Part shown: in pieces, positions 34,855 to 42,392 of the stretch | Layout: each line of letters starts with the position of its first letter | Numbering within the stretch: the first letter of the stretch is position 1 | NCBI RefSeq assembly: GCF_025950085.1 | Contig: NZ_JAPDDS010000016.1 | Span: 1-64,000, forward strand | Direction: 5' to 3' | Origin: Luteolibacter flavescens | GTDB taxonomy: Bacteria; Verrucomicrobiota; Verrucomicrobiia; Verrucomicrobiales; Akkermansiaceae | Length of the DNA stretch: 64,000 nucleotides | Notes under the pieces: generated by a model | What the model was told of the DNA's origin: nothing | Databases searched by the model: none | Seen by the model: only the letters and a program-made list of their open reading frames with translations | Translations under genes and position numbers: made by a program

Positions 34855-37029
34855 TCATTTCACGGCCTCCAGACGTTCCAGCATGTCCCGGGCAAGCCAG
34901 CTTGCGTGCTCCCGCTCCAGGCGGGGCTCGAAGACGGTATTGCCCGGGCCGAATGCCTCGTAGCGGATCTGTTTTGTCCACGCTTTCTCCGTGGCGTAGG
35001 CCCACGGGATGGCCGCCGTGACGACGACCAAGGCGATGCTCGCGAAGGGGGCGGCGGCGTGCAGCAGCACGGATCGGTGGAGAATCCGCGACGATGGGCC
35101 GTTGAAACAACCCACCGCTTGCCACAAGAGCCATAGCAGCGGGAATCCGACGAGACCTGCAATCGTCGCGTAGCTCGCGATCTCGGCGGCATCGTGCCAC
35201 CTCATGGCCTCTTTCGGGAGGAGAGATCCCAAAGGAATAGCGAGGAGAGCTGCCGGGAAACAGATGCGACCCGGGTCCGGGCCGATCCATCCGAGGGAGA
35301 GCATGCCTCCGCGTTGCCCGAGCTGGCGTCGTGCGGTCTGGAGGATTCCCAAGATTACGGCGACCACCAATGCCGCCGATTGCGCGAGCCAGAGGATGAA
35401 GCCGTGCTCGGTGATGGAGTGTTGCCGGTTGATGAGGCCGGGAGGATGGGTGGAGAGCAGATAGAGGCCCACGGGAAGTACGATGCCCATGGTAGCAATG
35501 CGCAGGCGATCCCTGCGGTCCAGCAACCCAGCCAGCCTCGCCGGAAGCAGGCCGAGTGACCTTCGATCGCGGAGAGGGGCGAGAAGCAGGAATCCCAGGG
35601 CGATGATGAGCAACAAAGCGATGGCGTGCAGCATCAGGCGCTCATACATGGCATACTCGGCGAGTCGTCCTCCTCGGACTTCCGGCTCGGTGATCGGGGC
35701 AGAAGCAGGATCGCGGCGATCATAGCTGTAGGCGTTGCGGGTGACGAGGCTGCTTGCTTGACGCTGAGTCAAGGCATCCGCGGGGGAAGGATGCGGGACA
35801 GCGAGTTTCGGGTCGGTTGACTTTGCGAAATCCTCCCATGGCTTCGCACGGTCGGCCTCTCCGATGCGGTTCCATGCATTCCCCAGGAAAATGGCGCAGT
35901 CTCTGGTCATCCTGCGCATGACGAGGCTGCGGATGGTGTGGTCACTGCCTGCTCCCATCCGGAAGGAGACTGCTTTCAACCGTGCTTCGAGAAGTTCCAT
36001 GTCTTCCTTGCCTGCATGATCCGCCGTCTTCCCGAATGCCTCGGTGATGAACCTGGCGTCCAGCCACCCGGAGGTGACATCTTCCGGCTGCGCGAAGGCC
36101 AGGAACTGCTCCTTGTAATATTCACAGTAGTCGACCGGTGCAGGCCAGACGCTGGCGCGGATCGCATCCTGCCGACGGCGGAGGTCATCGAAGCGGGGCA
36201 TGGCCAGCGCGATGTCCAGCTCCTGCCAGCCACGGGCCAGGCCTGCCGGATCGAGCACGACTCTCTCCGGCTTGGTCACGGTCTTTTGCCTCGGTGGCGG
36301 CTCGCCTCTCCCACGGGCGGCGAGGCGCTCCTCCCTCGTGGGCGCCGGAGGTGGCGGGGCATCTCCCATGGAGGACTTGATCGCCTCCACCGCGTCCAGA
36401 AAGCGGAACCAACCGTTGCCGGGGTCGAGTCGCTCTCCCGTCTCCACCAGATCGGCCGGCCACTTCTGATGCTTTTGCCGATAGGCCAGCGCGTAGGCCA
36501 TGTAGTGGGCTGCGTCATTGGGATGGCTCTCCCAAACCCGTCGCCACTTGAGCACGGGATCGGTTTCTTCAGGAGCGCCGACGATCAGCAATGCCTCCGA
36601 CGCTGGCAGCTTCTCCAGCGCATGCGCGGTTTCCCAGCCATCGGCAAGCCTTCCCGGGATGCTTGGGAAAGACGGCACGCCTGCCTCGGTGCAACACATG
36701 GAGCCTAGATAACCATGGAGCTGGTTTGTATCCCAGATCCGCAGAATGGACTTCCACGCGGGTGGCCCGGCGATGACGAACCAAGCGGTGACCGCTCCAA
36801 CTAGGACAAGCAGTGCTTGGGAGATGCGATGACGCCGCAGGAAGCCCGGCGCGCCTCGTCTCATCCGCTCCGATGCCGCATGTACGTCGTCACTGGAGGT
36901 CTGGCAGGGGAGGGTGGAGGAGAGCGCGATGGCTTCCTCGAGGAGTTCGCGTCGCTGTGGGTCGTCGCCCAGCGGCTGCATCACCGCATCCACGAATGCA
37001 CGCTGCCCGGGCTCCAATTCCATCGCCAT
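34855..37029 (-). CDS. Polytopic membrane protein with large soluble region, unknown function
   Basis: The 724-residue protein has a short cytoplasmic N-terminus (MAMELEPGQRAFVDAVMQPLGDDPQRRELLEEA), one membrane helix near 67-85, a soluble region of about 380 residues and at least six C-terminal membrane segments (about 500-700). The soluble part is helical and charged with a Pro/Arg-rich piece (PPPPAPTREERLAARGRGEPPPRQ). I see no known motif. The open frame runs further upstream, but residues there look non-coding, and ATG 37029 has a gggag four bases before it. ATG 37023 is an alternative. It converges with the 1452-residue protein gene, 8 bp apart. Confidence 0.7.
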   Translation of the reverse strand: MAMELEPGQRAFVDAVMQPLGDDPQRRELLEEAIALSSTLPCQTSSDDVHAASERMRRGAPGFLRRHRISQALLVLVGAVTAWFVIAGPPAWKSILRIWDTNQLHGYLGSMCCTEAGVPSFPSIPGRLADGWETAHALEKLPASEALLIVGAPEETDPVLKWRRVWESHPNDAAHYMAYALAYRQKHQKWPADLVETGERLDPGNGWFRFLDAVEAIKSSMGDAPPPPAPTREERLAARGRGEPPPRQKTVTKPERVVLDPAGLARGWQELDIALAMPRFDDLRRRQDAIRASVWPAPVDYCEYYKEQFLAFAQPEDVTSGWLDARFITEAFGKTADHAGKEDMELLEARLKAVSFRMGAGSDHTIRSLVMRRMTRDCAIFLGNAWNRIGEADRAKPWEDFAKSTDPKLAVPHPSPADALTQRQASSLVTRNAYSYDRRDPASAPITEPEVRGGRLAEYAMYERLMLHAIALLLIIALGFLLLAPLRDRRSLGLLPARLAGLLDRRDRLRIATMGIVLPVGLYLLSTHPPGLINRQHSITEHGFILWLAQSAALVVAVILGILQTARRQLGQRGGMLSLGWIGPDPGRICFPAALLAIPLGSLLPKEAMRWHDAAEIASYATIAGLVGFPLLWLLWQAVGCFNGPSSRILHRSVLLHAAAPFASIALVVVTAAIPWAYATEKAWTKQIRYEAFGPGNTVFEPRLEREHASWLARDMLERLEAVK

Positions 37030-37145
37030 CGTCTCCCATGTTGAGACAGGTCCGGGCGGGAGAAGCAATTCCGGGATGAAGGGACGTTGTGGCCCCGAAG
37101 CTGTCCTGATCCCGGATCGGGTGACACGAAGGCAAAATCCCGGCA

Positions 37146-37174
37146 TTGACAGGGTCCTCCGCGGCACGTAGGGA
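37146..37174 (+). promoter_or_regulatory. Candidate promoter for the tRNA-Cys gene
   Basis: TTGACA at 37146-37151 and TAGGGA at 37169-37174 are spaced by 17 bp, 26 bases before the tRNA. The -35 matches the consensus exactly. Confidence 0.5.
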
Positions 37175-37199
37175 ATCTGCCCCGCGCCGCGAGCGTCAC

Positions 37200-37274
37200 G
37201 GCGGAGTAGCCAAGTGGTAAGGCATCGGTTTGCAAAATCGCTATTCGTGGGTTCGATTCCCACCTCCGCCTCCA
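37200..37274 (+). tRNA. tRNA-Cys (GCA)
   Basis: A cloverleaf can be drawn over 75 nt. The acceptor arm is ggcggag (37200-37206) with ctccgcc (37264-37270), the anticodon loop is ttgcaaa with anticodon GCA, and the T arm is gtggg-ttcgatt-cccac. The discriminator is U and the CCA end is encoded (37272-37274). U73 is typical for tRNA-Cys. The first pair of the anticodon stem appears mismatched (T-C). It is the only tRNA gene seen in the window. Confidence 0.93.
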
Positions 37275-37359
37275 TGTTCAAAACCAATGGTTTGCGTTTG
37301 GATTTGGCGTGGTTTGACAACGTCGGTACCAACACGGGATTGGTCCGAAGAATCCCGGC

Positions 37360-37644
37360 GGGCAGAGGCTGTCCTGCTCAGCTCCGACAGGCTTGGATGA
37401 CAAGGAGGTCGGGGCCAAGGGGCGGATTTTCCAATGCCACGGTCGGCAAGTGGCGCAAGCGCTACGCCACATCGAGCGCTCCACGCCCCGGAACCTGTCG
37501 ATCCATGCCGTGGTGGACAACCACGCCACGCACAAGACCAAGGCGCTGCGCGAGTGGCTGATGCGCCACCGGCGCTTCAGCCCAACGCATTCGATCTGTC
37601 TCTACCAGGTGGAGCGCTTCTTCGCGAAAATCGAGAGCTATTGA
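37360..37644 (+). pseudogene. IS630-family transposase remnant
   Basis: Downstream of the tRNA, one frame carries a helix-turn-helix-like ATVGKWRKRYA. A shifted frame carries the end of an IS630 DDE domain: SIHAVVDNHATHKTKALREWLMRHRRF, then CLYQVERFFAKIE. In intact IS630 transposases these parts are in one frame and about 200 residues apart, so internal sequence is deleted and the frame is broken. The conserved ending normally reads SWLNQVERFF. No terminal inverted repeats could be confirmed. It is a degraded element next to tRNA-Cys. Confidence 0.8.
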
Positions 37645-37762
37645 AGCAAACTTGTCTAACGGGACACCAGGCCGGCTTGTAACGCGAAACAGCTTTGAGG
37701 AAACGGCTTCCCTAGCCAAGTTGCGGACATCGTTTATTGTCCGAGGCTCATTTTCCGGCCCT

Positions 37763-39010
37763 ATGTCCAATCTACCGCCTCCGATCCCGAAAGCGTACTG
37801 GTATTACTCGAAGGATGGACAGACCTTTGGCCCCTATACCGGAGAGGTTCTCCAACAGAAGCTGCAAGCCGGGGAGCTGACCACCCGGACCCTGGTAGCA
37901 GCCGCGGGCGACAGCGGTTGGCGCAGCCTGGCTGAGGCCATGGGCACGGTGCCGACCCCGCCGCCGCTCGCAGGAGGGGAGAAGCCAACGCTGCTCGCCG
38001 GCCTGGCGGGGAAGGTGAGCGAGGCGTCCGGGCTGGAGAAGCTGGAGGGCTTCAGCCTGAAGCACCTCTTCTCCGAGGTGACCCGCAAGCACTCGCCCGA
38101 GCAGATCGAGGAGCACTTCAGCGTGGGCACGGCCACCACCACCCCGCCGCTGCAGAGCGTGAATGCGGCATGGCCGACGCCCTGGGCATTCGTCCATCTG
38201 TTAGGCCTGAGCCTCGCCTCCTCGCTGGTGCTCTACTGGGCGCTGATGCGCTTCCAGAATCCGAACCTGATTCCCGGTTGGATCTTCGTGGGCTGCTTCG
38301 GCATCCCCTTCTCGGTGCTCGTGTTCTTCATCGAGTCGAACCAGTTGCGGAACGTGTCCTTCTACCGGGTGATGGCGCTGCTCATTCCCGGCGGGATCCT
38401 CTCGCTGGTGACCAGCCTGCTGATCTTTGAATACACGAAGCTGCATAGCTACATCGGCGCGATGTCCGCGGGCATCGTGGAGGAAGTGGGCAAGCTGATC
38501 GCGGTGATCTTCTTCACGCGGAAATGGGTGAAATTCGGCTGGACCCTCAATGGCATGCTCTTCGGCGCGGCGGTGGGCACGGGCTTCTCCGCCTTCGAGA
38601 GCGCGGGCTATGTCTTCGTCTCGATGGCGCGGAATAGCGAGCCCGAGACGATCATGATGATGCGCGCCTTCCTGTCCCCCTTCACGCACACCATCTGGAC
38701 CGCCGCCGCGGCAGCAGCGCTATGGCGGGTGAAGGGCGACCGGCCCTTCGAGATGGCCATGGTGGGCGATCCGCGTTTCGTGCGGATCTTCGTGATCGTG
38801 GCGGGCCTGCACATGCTCTGGAATAGCCCGCTCGCGATCCCCATCGTGGGTGGTGACATGGGCTTCATCGCCTTCCGCATCCTGCTCGGCCTGGTTGGCT
38901 GGATCGTGGTGCTGCTGCTGCTCCAGGCGGGGCTCAAGGAGGTGCGAGCGGCACAGGCCGGCCTGGCAAGTGCCGGGCCCGATTCAGGGAAGCTTTCCTC
39001 TCCCTCCTGA
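37763..39010 (+). CDS. PrsW-family intramembrane metalloprotease with GYF-like domain
   Basis: The 415-residue protein starts with a GYF_2-type domain (about 12-60: YWYYSKDGQTFGPYTGEVLQQKLQAGELTTRTLV) and a linker. A PrsW domain with about eight membrane helices (about 140-400) follows. The metal-site motifs are intact: EE at 240-241 in GIVEEVGKLIAV, FE at 278-279 in GFSAFESAGY, His309 in SPFTHTIW and His350 in AGLHMLWNSPL. PrsW proteins cleave membrane anti-sigma factors in Firmicutes, so a regulated-proteolysis role is possible. The GYF-like domain is common on such proteins in this phylum. ATG 37763 starts the domain. It is the last gene before the two-partner secretion region. Confidence 0.9.
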   Translation: MSNLPPPIPKAYWYYSKDGQTFGPYTGEVLQQKLQAGELTTRTLVAAAGDSGWRSLAEAMGTVPTPPPLAGGEKPTLLAGLAGKVSEASGLEKLEGFSLKHLFSEVTRKHSPEQIEEHFSVGTATTTPPLQSVNAAWPTPWAFVHLLGLSLASSLVLYWALMRFQNPNLIPGWIFVGCFGIPFSVLVFFIESNQLRNVSFYRVMALLIPGGILSLVTSLLIFEYTKLHSYIGAMSAGIVEEVGKLIAVIFFTRKWVKFGWTLNGMLFGAAVGTGFSAFESAGYVFVSMARNSEPETIMMMRAFLSPFTHTIWTAAAAAALWRVKGDRPFEMAMVGDPRFVRIFVIVAGLHMLWNSPLAIPIVGGDMGFIAFRILLGLVGWIVVLLLLQAGLKEVRAAQAGLASAGPDSGKLSSPS

Positions 39011-39344
39011 AGGGACGCGGAGCCGCTGATTTGCCGGCTTGGTGGCAGTGATGACACGGCTCGGCAGAATCCTCTTGCAAATCCCTCCCGAGTGGTATGA
39101 ATTCCGCCCGCGGTCGTCAGGCCGCCCCGTTTACCCGCACATCGGGCGATGGGAATCGATGGTGACCCCTTTCCCGGGGAGCCAGCACTTCCGGAGCAGA
39201 GGATGACCGCAAGACGCGGAGTCCGGCGACCTCCGGAGCCCGGCCGGTATCCACCGGCCACTTCCATCCGGCGACGTTGATCCAACGCCCCCGGACGGCG
39301 TCCCCGAACGCCTTGGAAATCCCGCTGAACCAACGATTCCAAGT
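39011..39344 (+). promoter_or_regulatory. Long untranslated region before the Cys-rich leader frame
   Basis: No gene is recognised in these 334 bases. A weak promoter-like pair, tcttgc at 39073-39078 and TATGAA at 39096-39101 (17 bp apart), could start a transcript of about 250 untranslated bases before the leader frame. The GC-rich stretch at 39141-39310 can fold extensively, but I see no known riboswitch consensus. A 42-codon open frame starting at 39149 has no distinguishing feature. Confidence 0.3.
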
Positions 39345-39434
39345 ATGAACGATCCGAAGCCCTCCTCCTTCTCCTTCCTGCTATCCCCGCAAGCCCGTGT
39401 CGTGACGGTCGCGGCGACGTGTTGTCGCTGCTGA
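39345..39434 (+). CDS. Leader peptide ending in Cys-Cys-Arg-Cys (candidate attenuator)
   Basis: A 29-codon frame begins at ATG 39345 and ends at TGA 39432-39434. Its last twelve residues are RVVTVAATCCRC, so three of the last four codons are Cys (tgt tgt cgc tgc). It is followed 66 bases later by a terminator-like hairpin (39501-39538) and 128 bases later by the first structural gene. Short frames with Cys clusters control sulfur genes in other bacteria by ribosome stalling when charged tRNA-Cys is scarce. The same logic would apply here. No SD is visible. Coding status rests on position, the Cys cluster and the downstream hairpin. Confidence 0.6.
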   Translation: MNDPKPSSFSFLLSPQARVVTVAATCCRC

Positions 39435-39500
39435 TTGCCCGCGCGTTTGTCAGGTGCTGCCCGCTGCTGCCGTGTTCCGGCCTGCGGTGGCCCTCCAGCC

Positions 39501-39541
39501 AGCCCCGATGGGGCCGTGGCTACTCCCCTCATGGGGCTTTT
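39501..39541 (+). terminator. Terminator-like attenuator hairpin before the secretion operon
   Basis: The outer stem agcccc (39501-39506) pairs with ggggct (39533-39538). Inner pairs (atg/cat, ggg/ccc) extend it with two small bulges, and four T follow at 39538-39541. A mutually exclusive pairing, ggccc (39489-39493) with gggcc (39511-39515), could act as antiterminator. It lies between the leader frame and the first structural gene, which is the arrangement expected for transcription attenuation. Confidence 0.6.
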
Positions 39542-39562
39542 CCTCCGCTTTAATACTATACC

Positions 39563-40672
39563 ATGAAATTCACTTTTAGAATTCCTCTCCATTTGGCGAT
39601 TCCGTCGCTGGTCATCGGGCTCCTCGCGCCGGTGGTGAATGCGGCTCCCGTCGTCCAGGCGACCGAGGGCCATGTGCTGTTGGCCTTCCGTGATTCCTCG
39701 AACTCTGCCGCCGGTTCTTACCTCGTGAATCTGGGCCCCGTTTCCCAATTCGAATCCGCGGCTGCAAACTCGACCACTGCGGTGGCGACGATCGGCGCGC
39801 TGGGTGCCGACCTCGATGCCTTCGACAAATTCGACGAGGGCACCCAGACCCTGCTGCCGTGGCACACCCGCAGCCAGGTGCTGTGGGCCGCCTTCGCTCG
39901 GAACTCGAATGACAATGACGCGGTGTACATCACCCGCGCCCGTCCGTCTGTGGCCGCACAGAGCGCGCCGTGGGGTGCCCGCACCGGCTCGCAGCAAAAT
40001 GCGGCCTCGTCCGAGATCGGCTCGGTGGTCATCGGCGGCTACAATGTGCTGTCCTCGACGGTGGGTGAGCCGGACTCCGCGAACAACTCGCGCGGTGGCT
40101 TCCAGCCCGTGTCCGTGGATGGCAGCGTGAGCTACCGCTGGCAGGTGGCTTCCGAGGGTCGCTCGGATTTCGGCCTGTGGTCGTCGGTCGAGCGGAGCTT
40201 CGTGAACGGAGCCGCCGGCTCGCCGCTCGACCTCTACGTCTATCGGAAGAATCCGAATGCCGCGCTCTATGAAAACGGGACGGTCGGCTACCTCGGCTAC
40301 TTCTCCATCACCACGACCGGCGTGGTGAGCTTCACCCGCGCGGGGACGAATCCCTTCCTCATCGATACCGACGGTGACGGCTTCAGCGATGGTGACGAGG
40401 CGCTGGCGGGAACGAATCCCAACAACCCATCTTCCTTCTTCCGCATCCCGGCTCCGGTCGTGGTGCCCGGCACTTCGCAGACCTTCAATTTCCCGACGAT
40501 CGCCCTGCGGAAATACATCATCGAATACAATGACGACCTGGCCGGTGCGTGGATCCAGGTGCACGAGCACCTCTCCGGCAGTGGTGCCGCACCCGTGAAC
40601 TGGACGGATACCGACCCGGCCCGGGTCAGCCTGCCGCGGGGCTTCTACCGCGCCCGTGTGGCCAATCCATGA
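39563..40672 (+). CDS. Secreted protein with DLLLGF-like N-terminal domain and TSP3-type calcium motif
   Basis: The 369-residue precursor has a signal peptide (cleavage after VVNA, about residue 27). The N-terminal domain (EGHVLLAFRDSS, SYLVNLGPVSQF) resembles an unnamed verrucomicrobial secreted family in which DLLLGFR precedes VNLG. Near residues 275-290 the stretch DTDGDGFSDGDEALAGTNP is a thrombospondin-type-3 calcium-binding motif. The C-terminal part is a small beta domain (SLPRGFYRARVANP end). It contains no Cys and, besides the initiator, no Met, so the mature form has no sulfur at all. It is the first structural gene after the leader frame; the next gene follows after 56 bp. Confidence 0.8.
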   Translation: MKFTFRIPLHLAIPSLVIGLLAPVVNAAPVVQATEGHVLLAFRDSSNSAAGSYLVNLGPVSQFESAAANSTTAVATIGALGADLDAFDKFDEGTQTLLPWHTRSQVLWAAFARNSNDNDAVYITRARPSVAAQSAPWGARTGSQQNAASSEIGSVVIGGYNVLSSTVGEPDSANNSRGGFQPVSVDGSVSYRWQVASEGRSDFGLWSSVERSFVNGAAGSPLDLYVYRKNPNAALYENGTVGYLGYFSITTTGVVSFTRAGTNPFLIDTDGDGFSDGDEALAGTNPNNPSSFFRIPAPVVVPGTSQTFNFPTIALRKYIIEYNDDLAGAWIQVHEHLSGSGAAPVNWTDTDPARVSLPRGFYRARVANP

Positions 40673-40728
40673 GCCGCACCGATTCCGTCCGAACGATCCG
40701 ATTCATCTAACAAAAATTTTCCATCGAT

Positions 40729-42219
40729 ATGAAACTCTCTCACTCCGCCGTCCTCGGCTTCGCCACCCTGGCCTCCATCCTCGCGGCTAGCGCCGATACC
40801 GTCACCGTCTATTTCTCCGCGTCGAATGGCGACCGGAATGCGACGCAGGTCGCGCTCTCCCGCCTGCTGCGGAACTGGAGCTACCAGGGCACCTCCGGTC
40901 GCTTCCCGGCCAGCGGCACGCTGAATCCCGACGGCAACTACACCGGCACGGACAACACTTTCCGCCAGTCGAACTTCGGCACCTGGAATGGCACCTGGAA
41001 CGGCCACACGGTGATCGTGAAGACGAACTACGCGGGTGCCCTCTCCGGCATCGCCGCGGTGGCGAACCAGACGGTGCAGGTACGCTTTGACGTAACCAAT
41101 GGCCAGGGCACCACGAACGTGCCGTCGAACCTGCTGACGATCTCCGACAACACGCAGTACACGCAGCATGTGGTGGACTTCGGCCTCTCGACGAATTTCC
41201 AGCTCACCTCGCCCTTCAATGGCGACTACAACGGCCTGCAGTATTCGGAGATCCAGGAAATCCCGGTGGGTATCTCCCAGCTCGGCTTCTACGGCAGCCC
41301 GGGCATCCCGATCGACAACATCACCACGCAGCAGGCACGCCAGCTCTATGACACCGGCTCGCTGCCGCTGTCCTTCTTCACCGGCAACTGGACGAATGGC
41401 GACCAGCACAAGTGGATCTACGCGCTCGGTCGTAATACGGATGCAGGCCAGCGCTTCGCCGCGCAGCTCGAGATCGGCCGCAGCGGCCTCGGCGAGCAAT
41501 ACGTCTATCAGGCCACGGATGGCACCAACCCGACCGAGCCTCTCGCCGCCGGTGGTGCCGCGAATGCGCCGCTGGTCGAGACGCCCGCTGGCTCCGGCAA
41601 TTGGCAGGCGAATCCCTCGTATGACGCGTCCAAGAGCTACACCATCGGCACGTCGGTCATCGGTGGCACCGTCTCCCGCCAGCGGAAATGGCCGACCGAG
41701 ACGTGGTCCGGCATCACCGCATCCGGCGGCCACACCAGCGGTGCGAACCTTGCCACGGCACTGACGCGCAAGCTCGGCCAGGATGCCTATCGTGCCTCGG
41801 ACCCGGCTGCCACCGCGGGCTGGTACATCGGCTACGTGACCCCGGGCGATGCGGATGCAACCGTGCTTGGCAATGGCCAGGGTGCCGCGCGTCCTGCCGA
41901 CAGCAAGGGCGTCGCGCTGAAGTACAACGGCGTGGAGAACACCCCGGACAACGTGAAGAGCGGCCGCTACACGCTGTGGCTCTACAACCGCATCGTGGTG
42001 CCGAAGCCGCTCGATGGCCAGGGCATCTACTCCGGTGTGGCAGGCGTGACGGGTGATCCGACGACGACCTTCCGCGGTGAATTCGTGGAAGCCCTCGCGA
42101 ACGGCATCCGCCAGGTGGTCTCCACCCAGCAGGGCATCTCGCTCAGCGATGCCGCGCTGAAGGTCCACCGTCTCGCCGATGGCGGCACGGTCTATGCCGG
42201 TCAATTGCCGCAGGACTGA
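40729..42219 (+). CDS. Secreted PstS-like substrate-binding-domain protein
   Basis: The 496-residue precursor has a signal peptide (cleaved near ILAASA). The mature protein resembles type-2 periplasmic binding (PBP-like, PstS) domains: VYFSASNGDRNATQVALSRLL near the start, NITTQQARQLYDTGSLPLSFFTGN near 200 and YALGRNTDAGQRFAAQLEIG near 235. These match the conserved blocks around oxyanion sites of phosphate- or sulfate-binding proteins. No ABC transporter genes lie nearby, so it could bind an anion at the cell surface or be recruited for another job. It contains no Cys and only the initiator Met. A terminator-like hairpin follows at 42232-42284. Confidence 0.7.
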   Translation: MKLSHSAVLGFATLASILAASADTVTVYFSASNGDRNATQVALSRLLRNWSYQGTSGRFPASGTLNPDGNYTGTDNTFRQSNFGTWNGTWNGHTVIVKTNYAGALSGIAAVANQTVQVRFDVTNGQGTTNVPSNLLTISDNTQYTQHVVDFGLSTNFQLTSPFNGDYNGLQYSEIQEIPVGISQLGFYGSPGIPIDNITTQQARQLYDTGSLPLSFFTGNWTNGDQHKWIYALGRNTDAGQRFAAQLEIGRSGLGEQYVYQATDGTNPTEPLAAGGAANAPLVETPAGSGNWQANPSYDASKSYTIGTSVIGGTVSRQRKWPTETWSGITASGGHTSGANLATALTRKLGQDAYRASDPAATAGWYIGYVTPGDADATVLGNGQGAARPADSKGVALKYNGVENTPDNVKSGRYTLWLYNRIVVPKPLDGQGIYSGVAGVTGDPTTTFRGEFVEALANGIRQVVSTQQGISLSDAALKVHRLADGGTVYAGQLPQD

Positions 42220-42231
42220 TCCACTCAAGAC

Positions 42232-42284
42232 GCCCGGGACCGGGCCGCGCTGCACCTCATCATCGTGCGGACGGCCCCGGGCTT
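42232..42284 (+). terminator. Partial terminator hairpin inside the secretion operon
   Basis: The stem gcccggg (42232-42238) pairs with cccgggc (42276-42282), with inner ccgggccg and cggacgg also partly pairing, followed by ttct. It lies in the 173-bp gap between the PstS-like gene and the TpsB gene. It may reduce, rather than stop, transcription, giving more of the first two proteins than of the transporter. Confidence 0.45.
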
Positions 42285-42392
42285 CTCCCCTCCCAGACAT
42301 TTTCCGCGGCCCGTCCGGGCCATCCCTCTTGTCCCATCTTACCCGCGAGCAGGAAGATCTCCGAGCTTGGGGCAGCATCGAGACAGCTTGTC

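Noticed and set aside
37214-37561. An intact gene starting inside the tRNA and running into the IS630 relic
   Set aside because: It begins within tRNA-Cys and changes frame relative to the DDE motif, so it is part of a broken element.
39141-39310. A cobalamin or SAM-type riboswitch in the leader region before the secretion operon
   Set aside because: The region can fold well, but none of the consensus motifs of known riboswitch classes could be recognised. The leader peptide arrangement explains regulation better.
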